A stretch of 17,819 bases of DNA from assembly GCA_958418815.1 (NCBI GenBank), contig CATZGB010000048.1, positions 1 to 17,819 on the forward strand. The letters run 5' to 3'. Made by a program: the position numbers and the translations under genes. This document shows positions 7,173-14,928 of this stretch, piece after piece. How positions within the stretch are numbered: the stretch's first letter is position 1; each line of letters begins with the position of its first letter. This DNA comes from an uncultured Bacteroidales bacterium. GTDB lineage: Bacteria > Bacteroidota > Bacteroidia > Bacteroidales > Muribaculaceae. The notes beneath the pieces were generated by a model. It had not been told where the DNA came from, made no database searches, and saw only the letters and a list, made by a program, of their open reading frames with translations.

Positions 7173-8007
7173 GAAGGAATAACGGCCCGGCAGGCATAGA
7201 AGTTCCCGCCGCGCAGCGGTCGCGCCGCTCGATGACCTCCCGGAAACCGTCGATGTTCATTTTGCCGCGTCCGACCTCAACGAGGGTGCCGACCACAGCC
7301 CTGACCATGTTGCGCAGGAAGCGGTCGGCCGTTATCTCAAACACCCACAGCGTCGGTTTCCCTTTTGTGCCCTGGGCAGCGACCTCGCATTCACATTCAC
7401 ATTCACATTCACACTCGCAGTCACCTCCCCCCTGGGCGCGCCAGGCGGCGTGGGTGACATGGCAGATATTGGTCTTGACATCGGTGTGGAGCTTGGAGAA
7501 TGAGGTGAAATCCTCGGTCTCAAGCAGAATCTCAGCCGCCCTGTTCATGGCCTTGAAGTCGAGGGTGGCGGGCGCGAGCCACGACATCCCTCCCGTGAAG
7601 GGGCTTCTGACGGTATGGGCGAAGTAGCGGTAGGTGCGGCTCACCGCGTCGAAACGTGCATGCGCGTCGGGAGCCACCTCCCATATCTTGTATATGACGA
7701 TGTCAGGGGCGAGCAGGGAGTTGAGGGCGCGCAGTATGCGGGCCTCCGCGTCGCCCGAGAGGTCGATGGAGGCGGGGAGGTCGAAATGGGCCACCATACG
7801 GGCGGCGCTGACCCCGGCGTCGGTGCGTCCCGCCCCGGTGATTGCCACCTGGGGGAGGCGCAGCACCGTGGCCATGGCCTCCTCTATCGCCTGCTGCACT
7901 GAGTGGGCGTTGGGCTGGCGTTGCCAGCCGTGGAATGGCAGCCCGTTGTAGGCCAGCCGCATGAAATAGCGGCGCGTGTCAGTCGTTCTCGAGGTAGGTG
8001 TATCCAT
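7150..8007 (-). CDS. truA: tRNA pseudouridine(38-40) synthase
   Basis: TruA converts uridines 38-40 of the tRNA anticodon arm to pseudouridine. The 285-residue protein has the family opening YNGLPFHGWQRQPN, the catalytic-Asp motif GAGRTDAGVSA, RTYRYF, FTSFSK, and the closing ADRFLRNMVRAVVGTLVEVG. I use the ATG at 8005-8007 because the RYF strand before the next Met (7962) belongs to the fold; this start lies inside speA, a 29-nt overlap. Oddly, a run of six Cys-Glu pairs, encoded by a 6-bp microsatellite, sits in a loop between the FTSFSK and ADRFLRN motifs. It is in frame and removes no core residue. Confidence 0.95.
   Translation of the reverse strand: MDTPTSRTTDTRRYFMRLAYNGLPFHGWQRQPNAHSVQQAIEEAMATVLRLPQVAITGAGRTDAGVSAARMVAHFDLPASIDLSGDAEARILRALNSLLAPDIVIYKIWEVAPDAHARFDAVSRTYRYFAHTVRSPFTGGMSWLAPATLDFKAMNRAAEILLETEDFTSFSKLHTDVKTNICHVTHAAWRAQGGGDCECECECECECEVAAQGTKGKPTLWVFEITADRFLRNMVRAVVGTLVEVGRGKMNIDGFREVIERRDRCAAGTSMPAGPLFLHDIKYPY
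7384..7419 (-). repeat. In-frame hexanucleotide microsatellite in truA, (Cys-Glu)6
   Basis: Read on the minus strand this is TGCGAG, then four perfect TGTGAA units, then TGCGAG, encoding (Cys-Glu)6. Synonymous changes in the outer units suggest an older array whose centre was expanded recently by slippage. Because the unit is 6 bp, copy-number change keeps frame and alters only loop length. Confidence 0.9.
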
Positions 8008-9877
8008 ACAGGCCCGAACGGTAGTTGGAGAGGAACTCGCGTCCCTCCTCAGGGGTGATTTTGCCGGCTTTCATAGCCTTTGTGACCCAGGTTTCTACAT
8101 TTCGCACAAGGCGTTTGGGGTCGTACTGCACATAATCCAGCACCTCGGCCACCGTCTCGCCGTCGATTACCTTGTCAATCTCGTAATGGTCTTTGTAGCA
8201 GGTGATATGCACCGCGTTTGTGTCGCCGAAAAGGTTGTGCATGTCGCCAAGTATTTCCTGGTAAGCCCCCACGAGGAATACCCCGAGGTAATACGGTTCG
8301 CCCGGCTTGAGAGGATGTACGGGCAGGGCCTTGGTGATTCCCTGCGGCGAGATGAAGGTGGCGATCTTGCCGTCGGAGTCGCAGGTCATGTCCTGGAGGG
8401 TCGCCATGCGGGTGGGTTTCTCGTCGAGCCTGGAAATCGGCACTATGGGAAACACCTGGTCGATGGCCCATGAGTCGGGCAGCGACTGGAAGAGCGAGAA
8501 GTTGCAGTAATATTTGTCGGGCAGCATGCGGGCCACTTTGCGCAGCTCCTCCGGGGGATGCTTCATTGATGACGCCGTGTTGGCCACCTCGCGGGCAATC
8601 TCCCAGAACAGCTTCTCGGCAAGGGCGCGGTTGCGCAGGTCGACGATGCCGATCGAGAAGAGGTCGAGGGCCTCCTCGCGACACTGCAGCGCGTCATGCC
8701 ATGACTCGAAGAGGTTCTGCTGGTTGAGCTTGTCCCATATCGCGTAAAGCTCTTTGACCAGCTCATGCTCGTCGCCGCGCAGCTCCTCGTTCTCGCGCCA
8801 GCGGGGGAGGCTGGTGGCCTCCAGCGCCTCGATGATGAGTACGGAATGATGGGCGGCCAGGGAGCGTCCGCTCTCGGTGATGATGTCGGGCTGGGGCAGG
8901 TTGTTCTTGCCGCACGCGTCGACGATGGAGTATATCGCGTCGTTGGCATACTCCTGGATGGAGTAGTTCATGGAGCTTTCCGAGGCCGAGGAGCGGGTGC
9001 CGTCATAGTCTACCCCGAGGCCGCCGCCGATGTCGACGAATTTCACGCCGAATCCGAGCTTGGAGAGCTGGACGTAGAACTGCATGGCCTCCCTCAGGGC
9101 GTTCTTTATGCGGCGTATCTTGGTGATCTGGCTGCCGATGTGGAAATGGATGAGCTGCAGCCAGTCGGTGATTTCGTTTTTCTTGAAGAAGTCCACGGCC
9201 TGGAGCAGTTCGGAGGAATTGAGGCCGAACTTCGACTCGTCGCCGCCCGACTCCTCCCATTTACCGGAGCCGGAGTTGGAGAGCTTGATGCGGATGCCCA
9301 CCGCCGGGGTGATCTTGAGGCGGCGCGATATGTTGAGTATGAGCTTCAGCTCGTTGAGTTTCTCGACCACGAGCACGATGCGGCGCCCCATCTTGTGGGC
9401 CAGCAGGGCCAGCTCGATGTAGTCCTCGTCTTTGTATCCGTTGCAGATGATGAGGGCGTTCTCGTCGATGTTGGTGGCCAGCACGGCGTGAAGCTCAGGT
9501 TTCGACCCGGCTTCAAGCCCGATGTTGAATTTCTTGCCGTGGCTGACAATCTCCTCCACCACAGGGCGCATCTGGTTGACCTTGATAGGATATATGACGT
9601 AGTTCTGTCCCTGGTAGTCATACTCCTTGGCTGCCTGCTTGAAGCAGTTTGAAATCTTCTCGACGCGGTTGTCGAGAATGTCGGGGAAGCGCAGGAGCAC
9701 CGGGGCGGTGATGTCCTTGAGCTGCAGCTCGTCAAGCACCTCGCGGATGTCGACCGGGGCCACTCCGGGACGCGGGGTGACCGTCATGTTGCCTTTCTCG
9801 TTAACGGAAAAATACTGACGGCCCCAGCCGCCGATGTTGTATAGCTCGGCGCTGTCTTCAACTCGCCATTTTCTCAT
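7979..9877 (-). CDS. speA: Biosynthetic arginine decarboxylase
   Basis: A PLP-dependent fold-III decarboxylase turning arginine into agmatine for polyamine synthesis. The 632-residue length fits the SpeA family. Visible motifs: the PLP lysine in YPIKVNQ (Lys99), LEAGSKPEL (121-129), HFHIGSQ (244-250), the phosphate-binding VDIGGGLGVDYDGT (281-294), ITESGRSLAAHH (332-343), and the substrate-site Cys in MTCDSDGKI (Cys499). The N-terminus matches the family start, supporting the ATG at 9875-9877. It heads an operon with truA and an acyl-ACP thioesterase. A TATCTTTG -7 element lies 64 bp upstream. No speB or other agmatine genes are in the window. Confidence 0.97.
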   Translation of the reverse strand: MRKWRVEDSAELYNIGGWGRQYFSVNEKGNMTVTPRPGVAPVDIREVLDELQLKDITAPVLLRFPDILDNRVEKISNCFKQAAKEYDYQGQNYVIYPIKVNQMRPVVEEIVSHGKKFNIGLEAGSKPELHAVLATNIDENALIICNGYKDEDYIELALLAHKMGRRIVLVVEKLNELKLILNISRRLKITPAVGIRIKLSNSGSGKWEESGGDESKFGLNSSELLQAVDFFKKNEITDWLQLIHFHIGSQITKIRRIKNALREAMQFYVQLSKLGFGVKFVDIGGGLGVDYDGTRSSASESSMNYSIQEYANDAIYSIVDACGKNNLPQPDIITESGRSLAAHHSVLIIEALEATSLPRWRENEELRGDEHELVKELYAIWDKLNQQNLFESWHDALQCREEALDLFSIGIVDLRNRALAEKLFWEIAREVANTASSMKHPPEELRKVARMLPDKYYCNFSLFQSLPDSWAIDQVFPIVPISRLDEKPTRMATLQDMTCDSDGKIATFISPQGITKALPVHPLKPGEPYYLGVFLVGAYQEILGDMHNLFGDTNAVHITCYKDHYEIDKVIDGETVAEVLDYVQYDPKRLVRNVETWVTKAMKAGKITPEEGREFLSNYRSGLYGYTYLEND

Positions 9878-9940
9878 TTGTCAGTTATCAGATTTAAATT
9901 TGTCAACTAAAAATTGATGGCCATCTGTGTCGATGGACTG

Positions 9941-9948
9941 CAAAGATA
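9941..9948 (-). promoter_or_regulatory. Candidate -7 element for the speA operon
   Basis: On the minus strand this reads TATCTTTG, an exact fit to TAnnTTTG, and it lies 64 bp upstream of the speA ATG. I see no good TTTG about 20 nt further upstream, so it is a half-supported promoter. Confidence 0.45.
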
Positions 9949-9998
9949 CGCAATTTTCCCGAGGTGTGGGGGATATGTCTGGCATTTTTGACTTTACC

Positions 9999-10030
9999 TT
10001 TGGCAGTTTGGTGTTTTTTTAGTAATTTTG
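9999..10030 (+). promoter_or_regulatory. Bacteroidota-type promoter for the exopolysaccharide operon
   Basis: TTTG (9999-10002) and TAATTTTG (10023-10030) are separated by 20 nt, an exact match to the Bacteroides -33/-7 arrangement. A seven-T run (10014-10020) sits just before the -7 element. The start should be near 10036, which leaves a leader of about 195 nt before the glycosyltransferase ATG. The promoter is divergent from that of speA. Confidence 0.8.
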
Positions 10031-10229
10031 CGCCGATTAACGGAATCCCTCTTCAGCCAGCCGTCATCACCCTCGTCAGGGGCAGGCGGCTCCACGGGGA
10101 AATCCCCTTACTGTCCCCTCGGCAACTTTATGTCTATCGACTCTGTCATAATCAACAACCTTCATACCGCCCGCGGGCTTTCGGCCTGCCCGGGCACATC
10201 CTCATTCTTAACTTTAGCCTGATTAACGC
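10031..10229 (+). promoter_or_regulatory. Long structured 5' leader of the exopolysaccharide operon
   Basis: Together with the promoters this fills the 352-bp gene-free gap 9878-10229. It holds a GGGG/CCCC hairpin with an AAA(T) loop (10096-10106), an ACTGTCCCC...GCAACT block (10110-10126) and a GC-rich hairpin (10169-10195) with loop TTTCG. It also holds a possible 30-codon leader ORF (10130-10222, first residues MSIDSVIINNL), whose stop lies 7 nt before the glycosyltransferase ATG. Leader length and structure suggest post-initiation control, but none of the parts is a confirmed regulator. No RBS-like purine run precedes the ATG at 10230. Confidence 0.4.
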
Positions 10230-11384
10230 ATGCAGTGGCTCCTGATTGTCATATCCGTCTTCCTCGTCAGCTCCATACTGGCCGGTATCATCATTCCCCA
10301 GATTCTGCTGATTTCTTTCCGAAAGAAACTGTTTGACGAACCTGACGAGCGAAAGATCCACAAAGGCGCGGTGCCCCGTCTCGGCGGCCTGGCGTTCATG
10401 CCCTCCATAGTGTTCTCGCTGTGTTTCGTGTGGGGCACCCTGCTGCTGGCCGGGGAGTCCTGGCTGTCGTCGTTCCACGTGTCCCAGCTGCTGTCATCGC
10501 CCCATGCCGAAGGGCTCGTGACCCCGCTGTGCTTCGGCCTGTGCGCTCTGATGATGATGTATCTCGTCGGCATCGCCGACGACCTCATCGGCATCAAGTA
10601 CCGTGCAAAATTCGTGGCGCAGATTCTTGCCGCGCTGCTGCTCGCCGCGGCAGGCGTGAGAGTTGACTCGTTGGAGGGGATGTTGGGGATATACGAGCTG
10701 CCTGTGGCGGTCTCCTGGATGCTGACTGTGTTCCTGGTGGTGTTCATCACCAACGCCATCAACCTCATCGACGGCATCGACGGTCTCGCGTCGGGCCTGA
10801 GCGGCATCGCCATGATTTTCTACGGATTTTTCTTCCTCGCCGCCGGCCAATGGGCCTACAGTATGATTTCATTCGCCTCGCTGGGCACACTGGTGCCGTT
10901 CTTCTATTATAATGTGTTCGGCAACCCGGCCAGGGGCAAGAAGATATTCATGGGCGACACCGGATCGCTGACCACCGGCCTGGTGCTGAGCTTCCTGGCC
11001 CTGCAGCTCACCAGTGTCGACAACGGAGGTGTCTTCGCAGCCGATGCGCTGGTGGTGGCGTTCGCCCCCCTGGCCATCCCCTGCCTCGACGTGATAAGGG
11101 TGTTTGTCCACCGCGTCATCCGTGGCAACTCCCCCTTCCTTCCCGACCGCGTCCATATCCACCACAAGCTGCTCGCCCTTGGCTTCCCGCAGCGCCCGGC
11201 CATGATCACGATTCTCGCGATGTCGGCCGGAGTGATCGGCCTTGACCTGCTCATCTCCCCCTCGGTGTCGACCTTCATGATAGTGGTCATCGACTTCGCG
11301 GCATGGGTGGTGGCCAATTATTTCCTGACCAAGGCGATACGCGCCCGCCAGCTCCGCGAGGGAATCACCCACGGATACGACTGA
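10230..11384 (+). CDS. WecA/MraY-type UDP-sugar:undecaprenyl-phosphate sugar-phosphate transferase
   Basis: A polytopic inner-membrane enzyme that moves a sugar-1-phosphate (often GlcNAc-1-P in WecA relatives) from UDP-sugar to undecaprenyl phosphate, starting glycan assembly. The 384 residues have about ten hydrophobic segments and the family's cytosolic motifs in order: DEPDERKIHKGAVPRLGG, GIADDLIGI (Mg2+-binding DD), NAINLIDGIDGLASGLSGIA, FMGDTGSL and HIHHKLLALGF. The HIHH motif marks the WecA rather than the MraY group. The ATG at 10230 gives a short N-terminus straight into the first membrane helix. It is first in the operon, followed after 59 bp by the export lipoprotein. The sugar specificity cannot be read from sequence. 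Confidence 0.92.
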   Translation: MQWLLIVISVFLVSSILAGIIIPQILLISFRKKLFDEPDERKIHKGAVPRLGGLAFMPSIVFSLCFVWGTLLLAGESWLSSFHVSQLLSSPHAEGLVTPLCFGLCALMMMYLVGIADDLIGIKYRAKFVAQILAALLLAAAGVRVDSLEGMLGIYELPVAVSWMLTVFLVVFITNAINLIDGIDGLASGLSGIAMIFYGFFFLAAGQWAYSMISFASLGTLVPFFYYNVFGNPARGKKIFMGDTGSLTTGLVLSFLALQLTSVDNGGVFAADALVVAFAPLAIPCLDVIRVFVHRVIRGNSPFLPDRVHIHHKLLALGFPQRPAMITILAMSAGVIGLDLLISPSVSTFMIVVIDFAAWVVANYFLTKAIRARQLREGITHGYD

Positions 11385-11443
11385 CAACAGGGCCCAACGT
11401 GTAGTCTCGGCAATCATTCGTTTAAAACAATTCAACATACATC

Positions 11444-12262
11444 ATGCTTTCCTGCAAATCGTTTTTCCAATCGATAGGACTGGTCGGAGCCATGCTGCTC
11501 GGTCTCACCTCCTGTCACACCCCCAAAGACATAACCTATTTCCAGGATCTCAGCGACGGCGCGCGCCGCGAGGTGTCGGCCCCCAAGGAGCTGCTTGTCA
11601 CTCCTGACGACCGTCTGTCGATAACCGTCCACTCCAAAGACCCGCAGCTTGCGATGCTGTTCAACCTCCCGATTTCATCGACCCGCATAGGGCAGACAAC
11701 ATCCGGCACTTCAAACAGCTCCGGCCAGGTGGCCACATACACCGTGGATGCCTATGGCGACATCGAGTTCCCGGTGCTGGGCACGCTCCACATCGGCGGC
11801 ATGAAGCGTACAGAGGTGGCCGAATATGTGAAGCGCGAACTCCTTCAGCGCAACCTTGTCAAAGACCCCACCGTGGTGGTTGACTTCCTCAACCGCTCGG
11901 TCAACGTGCTTGGCGAGGTGGCCCATCCTGGAAAGGTCAGCATCGACCGCGACCGCTTCACCATCCTTGACGCCATCGCCGGTGCCGGCGACCTCACGAT
12001 ACAGGGCAAACGCGCAAATGTCATCGTCCTGAGACAGGAGGAAGGCCGTCAGGTGGCCCATACCGTCGACCTAACCGACGCCACAGCCACGCTGAACTCC
12101 CCGGTGTATTACCTCCAGCAGAATGATGTGATCTATGTGGAGCCCACAGATGTCCGCAAGCGCCAGACCACGGCCAACGGCAACTCGGTGTTCACCCCCT
12201 CGTTCTGGATCTCGATCGCGTCGTTCGCGACGACAGTGCTGCTGCTTGTCAAGAACTGGTGA
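11444..12262 (+). CDS. Polysaccharide biosynthesis/export lipoprotein (Wza-type OPX)
   Basis: An outer-membrane polysaccharide export protein of 272 residues. A signal peptide ends in the lipobox LTSC (Cys24), so the mature protein is lipid-anchored. The Poly_export domain follows (TPDDRLSITVHSKDP through YTVDAYGDIEFPVLGTLHI, about 52-120), then an SLBB-type repeat (VNVLGEVAHPGKVSI to DVIYVEP, about 153-233). A C-terminal hydrophobic helix (about 252-269) ends in KNW, as usual for Bacteroidota members, where it likely crosses the outer membrane. It should form the exit channel working with the downstream Wzc-type protein. ATG at 11444; 61 bp separates it from the next gene. Confidence 0.93.
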   Translation: MLSCKSFFQSIGLVGAMLLGLTSCHTPKDITYFQDLSDGARREVSAPKELLVTPDDRLSITVHSKDPQLAMLFNLPISSTRIGQTTSGTSNSSGQVATYTVDAYGDIEFPVLGTLHIGGMKRTEVAEYVKRELLQRNLVKDPTVVVDFLNRSVNVLGEVAHPGKVSIDRDRFTILDAIAGAGDLTIQGKRANVIVLRQEEGRQVAHTVDLTDATATLNSPVYYLQQNDVIYVEPTDVRKRQTTANGNSVFTPSFWISIASFATTVLLLVKNW

Positions 12263-12323
12263 CATGCCCCCCTCGATATTGACTTCTGTCTGTTGAAAAA
12301 CTAATCTAAACAACTAATAAGTC

Positions 12324-14801
12324 GTGCAAGAGAACGATAACAATGCCCCCGAAATCGAACAGGGCATAAACATGAAAGATCTCCTGTGGATGTGCATCTC
12401 GAGATGGTACTGGTTCGTGCTGTCCCTGTTCATCTGCTGCGGGTTCGCATTCTACCAGATTCTTAAGACCCCCAAGGTCTACCAGCGCAACGCGTTGCTG
12501 ATGATCAAGGATGACCGCCTCGGCGGCACCGCCGGCGGCGATGTCGGTGCCTCTTTCTCCGGTATGGGATTCCTCCAGGCCAACACCAACATCTCCAACG
12601 AAATCATCTCCATCACCTCTCCCACGGTGATGTATGAGGTGGTGAAGCGCCTCGGCCTCAATGTCAGCTACACTGTGCCCGGGATGTTCTATCCCCAACA
12701 GCTTTACGGCTCCAACCTGCCCGTGACCCTCAAATTCCCCGATGTGGAGGATGGACAGCATGTGTCGCTGAAAGCCACGCTCTATCCCGACGGAAAGATG
12801 GAGCTTGCTGACTTCAACCTCGGCAAGAAAGACGCCGAAGGCAACCCCGTCACCTACAAGCCTGTGGTGATAAAGGACTACCACAAGCTCGACACCGTGA
12901 AGACCCCCGCCGGGAATGTGGTCTACGCTCCCAACGCAGCATACCGCGGCACAGTCTCCGAGCCGCTCACGATTGACATCAACCGTGGCTCGGTGGAGAA
13001 GAAAGCCCTCGCATGCTCCGGGGCCCTGAAGGCCGAGATCCCCGAAGACTGGTCTTCGGTCATCTCGCTGACCTACAAGGATGTCTCGATCGACCGCGCC
13101 GAAGACATACTCAACACCCTCATCGAGGTCTACAACGAGAACTGGGTGCGCGACAAGAACCGTATCGCCGTCTCCACCTCGGAATTCATCAAGGAGCGTC
13201 TGGCCGTTATCGAGCAGGAACTCGGCGGCGTTGACTCGGAGATTTCATCGTTCAAGTCGACACATATGGTGCCCGACATCGACGCTGCCGCCCAGGCTTA
13301 CTTCAATCGCGCGTCGCAGGCCACCGACGAGGTGCTGCAGCTCAACAACCGTCTTGGCATGGCGCGTTACATCCGCAACTACCTCGCCAACTCGGCCAAC
13401 TCGTTCAACGTCCTCCCCGCCAACTCCGGCCTCGAGAACCTGAACATCGAGAAGCAGATTTCGGAATACAACACCCAGCTGCTCCAGCGCAACAACCTCG
13501 TGGAGAACTCATCCACAGCCAACCCCCTTGTGATCAACATGGACAACCAGCTTGACGGTATCCGCCAGGCCATCCTCCAGTCGATCGACAACTATATCGT
13601 GACCCTCAACTCCCAGATACGCGCCGCCCAGACCAACGAGGCGATGGCATCGTCGCGCCTCCAGGCCAACCCCACACAGGCCCGCTACCTGCTGAGCGTC
13701 GAGCGTCAGCAGAAGGTGAAGGAGAGCCTCTATCTCTACCTCCTGCAGAAGCGCGAGGAGAATGAGCTGTCGCAGGCATTCACCGCCTACAACACCCGCA
13801 TCATCACCCCTCCGACCGGAAGCGACGCCCCTGTGGCTCCCAATCCCCGCTCGATCATGATGGTGGCCGTGCTTGTCGGCCTGCTGCTCCCCACCGGCGC
13901 GATTTACCTGCTGGAGGCGTTCAACACCAAGGTGCGCGGCCGTCGCGACCTCGAACGTCTCTCGGTGCCTTTCATCGGCGAGATTCCTCTGGGCTACCAC
14001 AAGCGCAAAGGGCTCCAGCGCCTGCGCAAGGCCCACGAGGATGAGAAAGACCGCCGCATAGTGATGGTCCGCAAGGGTTCGGGCAACACCATCAACGAGG
14101 CTTTCCGCGTCATCCGCACCAACCTTGAGCTGATGACTGACGCGGAGACCACCGGGGCGCACACCCTGATGATTACCTCGGCCAATCCCGGTTCGGGCAA
14201 GACATTCATCACTATGAACCTCGCCACAGTGCTGGCCATCAAGGACAAGAAGGTGGTGATTGTCGACCTTGACCTCCGCAAGGCTTCGCTCTCCTCATTT
14301 GTGCAGAACCCGGCGGTCGGCGTGTCGGCATACCTGTCGGGCCACGCCACCCCCGAGCAGATCATGATTCACCGTCCTGTCGAACCGCCAAAGCGCATCG
14401 ACCCCAAGCAGCCACCGAAAGACCATTTCGTGGACATCATCCCTGTGGGCGCTATTCCTCCCAACCCCGCCGAGCTGCTTTACTCGCCGCGCCTGAAATC
14501 GCTCCTTGACAAGCTCCGCGCCGAATATGACTATGTGCTGCTCGACTGCCCCCCGATCGAGGTGGTCGCCGACGCGAAGATCATCAACCGTCACACCGAC
14601 ATGACCGTCTTCGTGATCCGTGCCGGTCTGCTCGAACGCGAGATGCTGCCCCGCATCCAGGAGCTGTATGACAACCAGCGCTACCACAACATCGCCATCA
14701 TCCTCAACGGTACAGACCAGTCGCATCTCGGCCCCCTGTCGTCGCGCTATGGATATGGCTATGGCTACGGCTACGGCTACATCAAGAAGAAAGACAGCTG
14801 A
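12324..14801 (+). CDS. Wzz/Wzc-type polysaccharide co-polymerase and BY-kinase
   Basis: An 825-residue inner-membrane protein that sets glycan chain length and couples to export through tyrosine phosphorylation. Order: acidic N-tail, membrane helix 1 (about 28-46), Wzz domain and periplasmic coiled coil (about 47-505), membrane helix 2 (about 511-530), then a cytosolic kinase. The kinase has the oligomerisation motif EAFRVIR (592-598), Walker A SANPGSGKTF (619-628), Walker A' VVIVDLDLRKA (644-654) and Walker B YVLLDCPP (737-744). The tail holds alternating Tyr-Gly (809-819), the autophosphorylation cluster. The start is GTG (12324), directly after an in-frame stop and Val codon; it gives the acidic tail usual in relatives. 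An ATG at 12372 is the alternative. Confidence 0.94.
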   Translation: MQENDNNAPEIEQGINMKDLLWMCISRWYWFVLSLFICCGFAFYQILKTPKVYQRNALLMIKDDRLGGTAGGDVGASFSGMGFLQANTNISNEIISITSPTVMYEVVKRLGLNVSYTVPGMFYPQQLYGSNLPVTLKFPDVEDGQHVSLKATLYPDGKMELADFNLGKKDAEGNPVTYKPVVIKDYHKLDTVKTPAGNVVYAPNAAYRGTVSEPLTIDINRGSVEKKALACSGALKAEIPEDWSSVISLTYKDVSIDRAEDILNTLIEVYNENWVRDKNRIAVSTSEFIKERLAVIEQELGGVDSEISSFKSTHMVPDIDAAAQAYFNRASQATDEVLQLNNRLGMARYIRNYLANSANSFNVLPANSGLENLNIEKQISEYNTQLLQRNNLVENSSTANPLVINMDNQLDGIRQAILQSIDNYIVTLNSQIRAAQTNEAMASSRLQANPTQARYLLSVERQQKVKESLYLYLLQKREENELSQAFTAYNTRIITPPTGSDAPVAPNPRSIMMVAVLVGLLLPTGAIYLLEAFNTKVRGRRDLERLSVPFIGEIPLGYHKRKGLQRLRKAHEDEKDRRIVMVRKGSGNTINEAFRVIRTNLELMTDAETTGAHTLMITSANPGSGKTFITMNLATVLAIKDKKVVIVDLDLRKASLSSFVQNPAVGVSAYLSGHATPEQIMIHRPVEPPKRIDPKQPPKDHFVDIIPVGAIPPNPAELLYSPRLKSLLDKLRAEYDYVLLDCPPIEVVADAKIINRHTDMTVFVIRAGLLEREMLPRIQELYDNQRYHNIAIILNGTDQSHLGPLSSRYGYGYGYGYGYIKKKDS
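14748..14780 (+). repeat. Hexanucleotide repeat encoding the Tyr-Gly tail of the BY-kinase
   Basis: Alternating TAY and GGN codons encode Y-G-Y-G-Y-G-Y-G-Y-G-Y, that is six tyrosines and five glycines in 33 bp. The TATGGC and TACGGC units are near-identical 6-mers, so the array can expand or shrink by slippage without frameshift and would change the number of phosphorylatable tyrosines. Confidence 0.9.
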
Positions 14802-14835
14802 TTTCTGACAGTCCGGGCCATCCGGATTGACATAT

Positions 14836-14879
14836 AGACGCGAGAGTCCCCGGCCTCCAGGCCGGGGACTCTCGCGTCT
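14836..14879. terminator. Strong hairpin between the convergent wzc-like and argC-like genes
   Basis: A perfect 21-bp inverted repeat (14836-14856 with 14859-14879), realistically a 19-bp stem with a short loop, lies between a plus-strand and a minus-strand gene that converge. Neither side has a T tract (plus side continues TTAAAG), so it is not a textbook intrinsic terminator. Its position fits a bidirectional terminator or RNA-stabilising hairpin. Confidence 0.7.
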
Positions 14880-14928
14880 TAAAGGGCTGCCGGGGTGATT
14901 TCCCGGGGCTGTGGATGAGGATGGAGGG

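Noticed and set aside
8765..9652. 295-codon open frame on the plus strand opposite speA
   Set aside because: It is antisense to a clearly conserved gene, its composition mirrors the speA codons, and it shows no domain. GC-rich coding DNA often leaves long antisense frames open.
9995..10002. TACCTTTG as a second -7 element for the EPS operon
   Set aside because: It matches TAnnTTTG, but no -33 TTTG lies at the right distance, and its TTTG serves better as the -33 of the promoter 20 nt downstream.
12324..12372. Wzc-type gene starting at the ATG at 12372
   Set aside because: It would remove the acidic tail that precedes the first membrane helix in relatives; the GTG at 12324 is favoured, though not proven.
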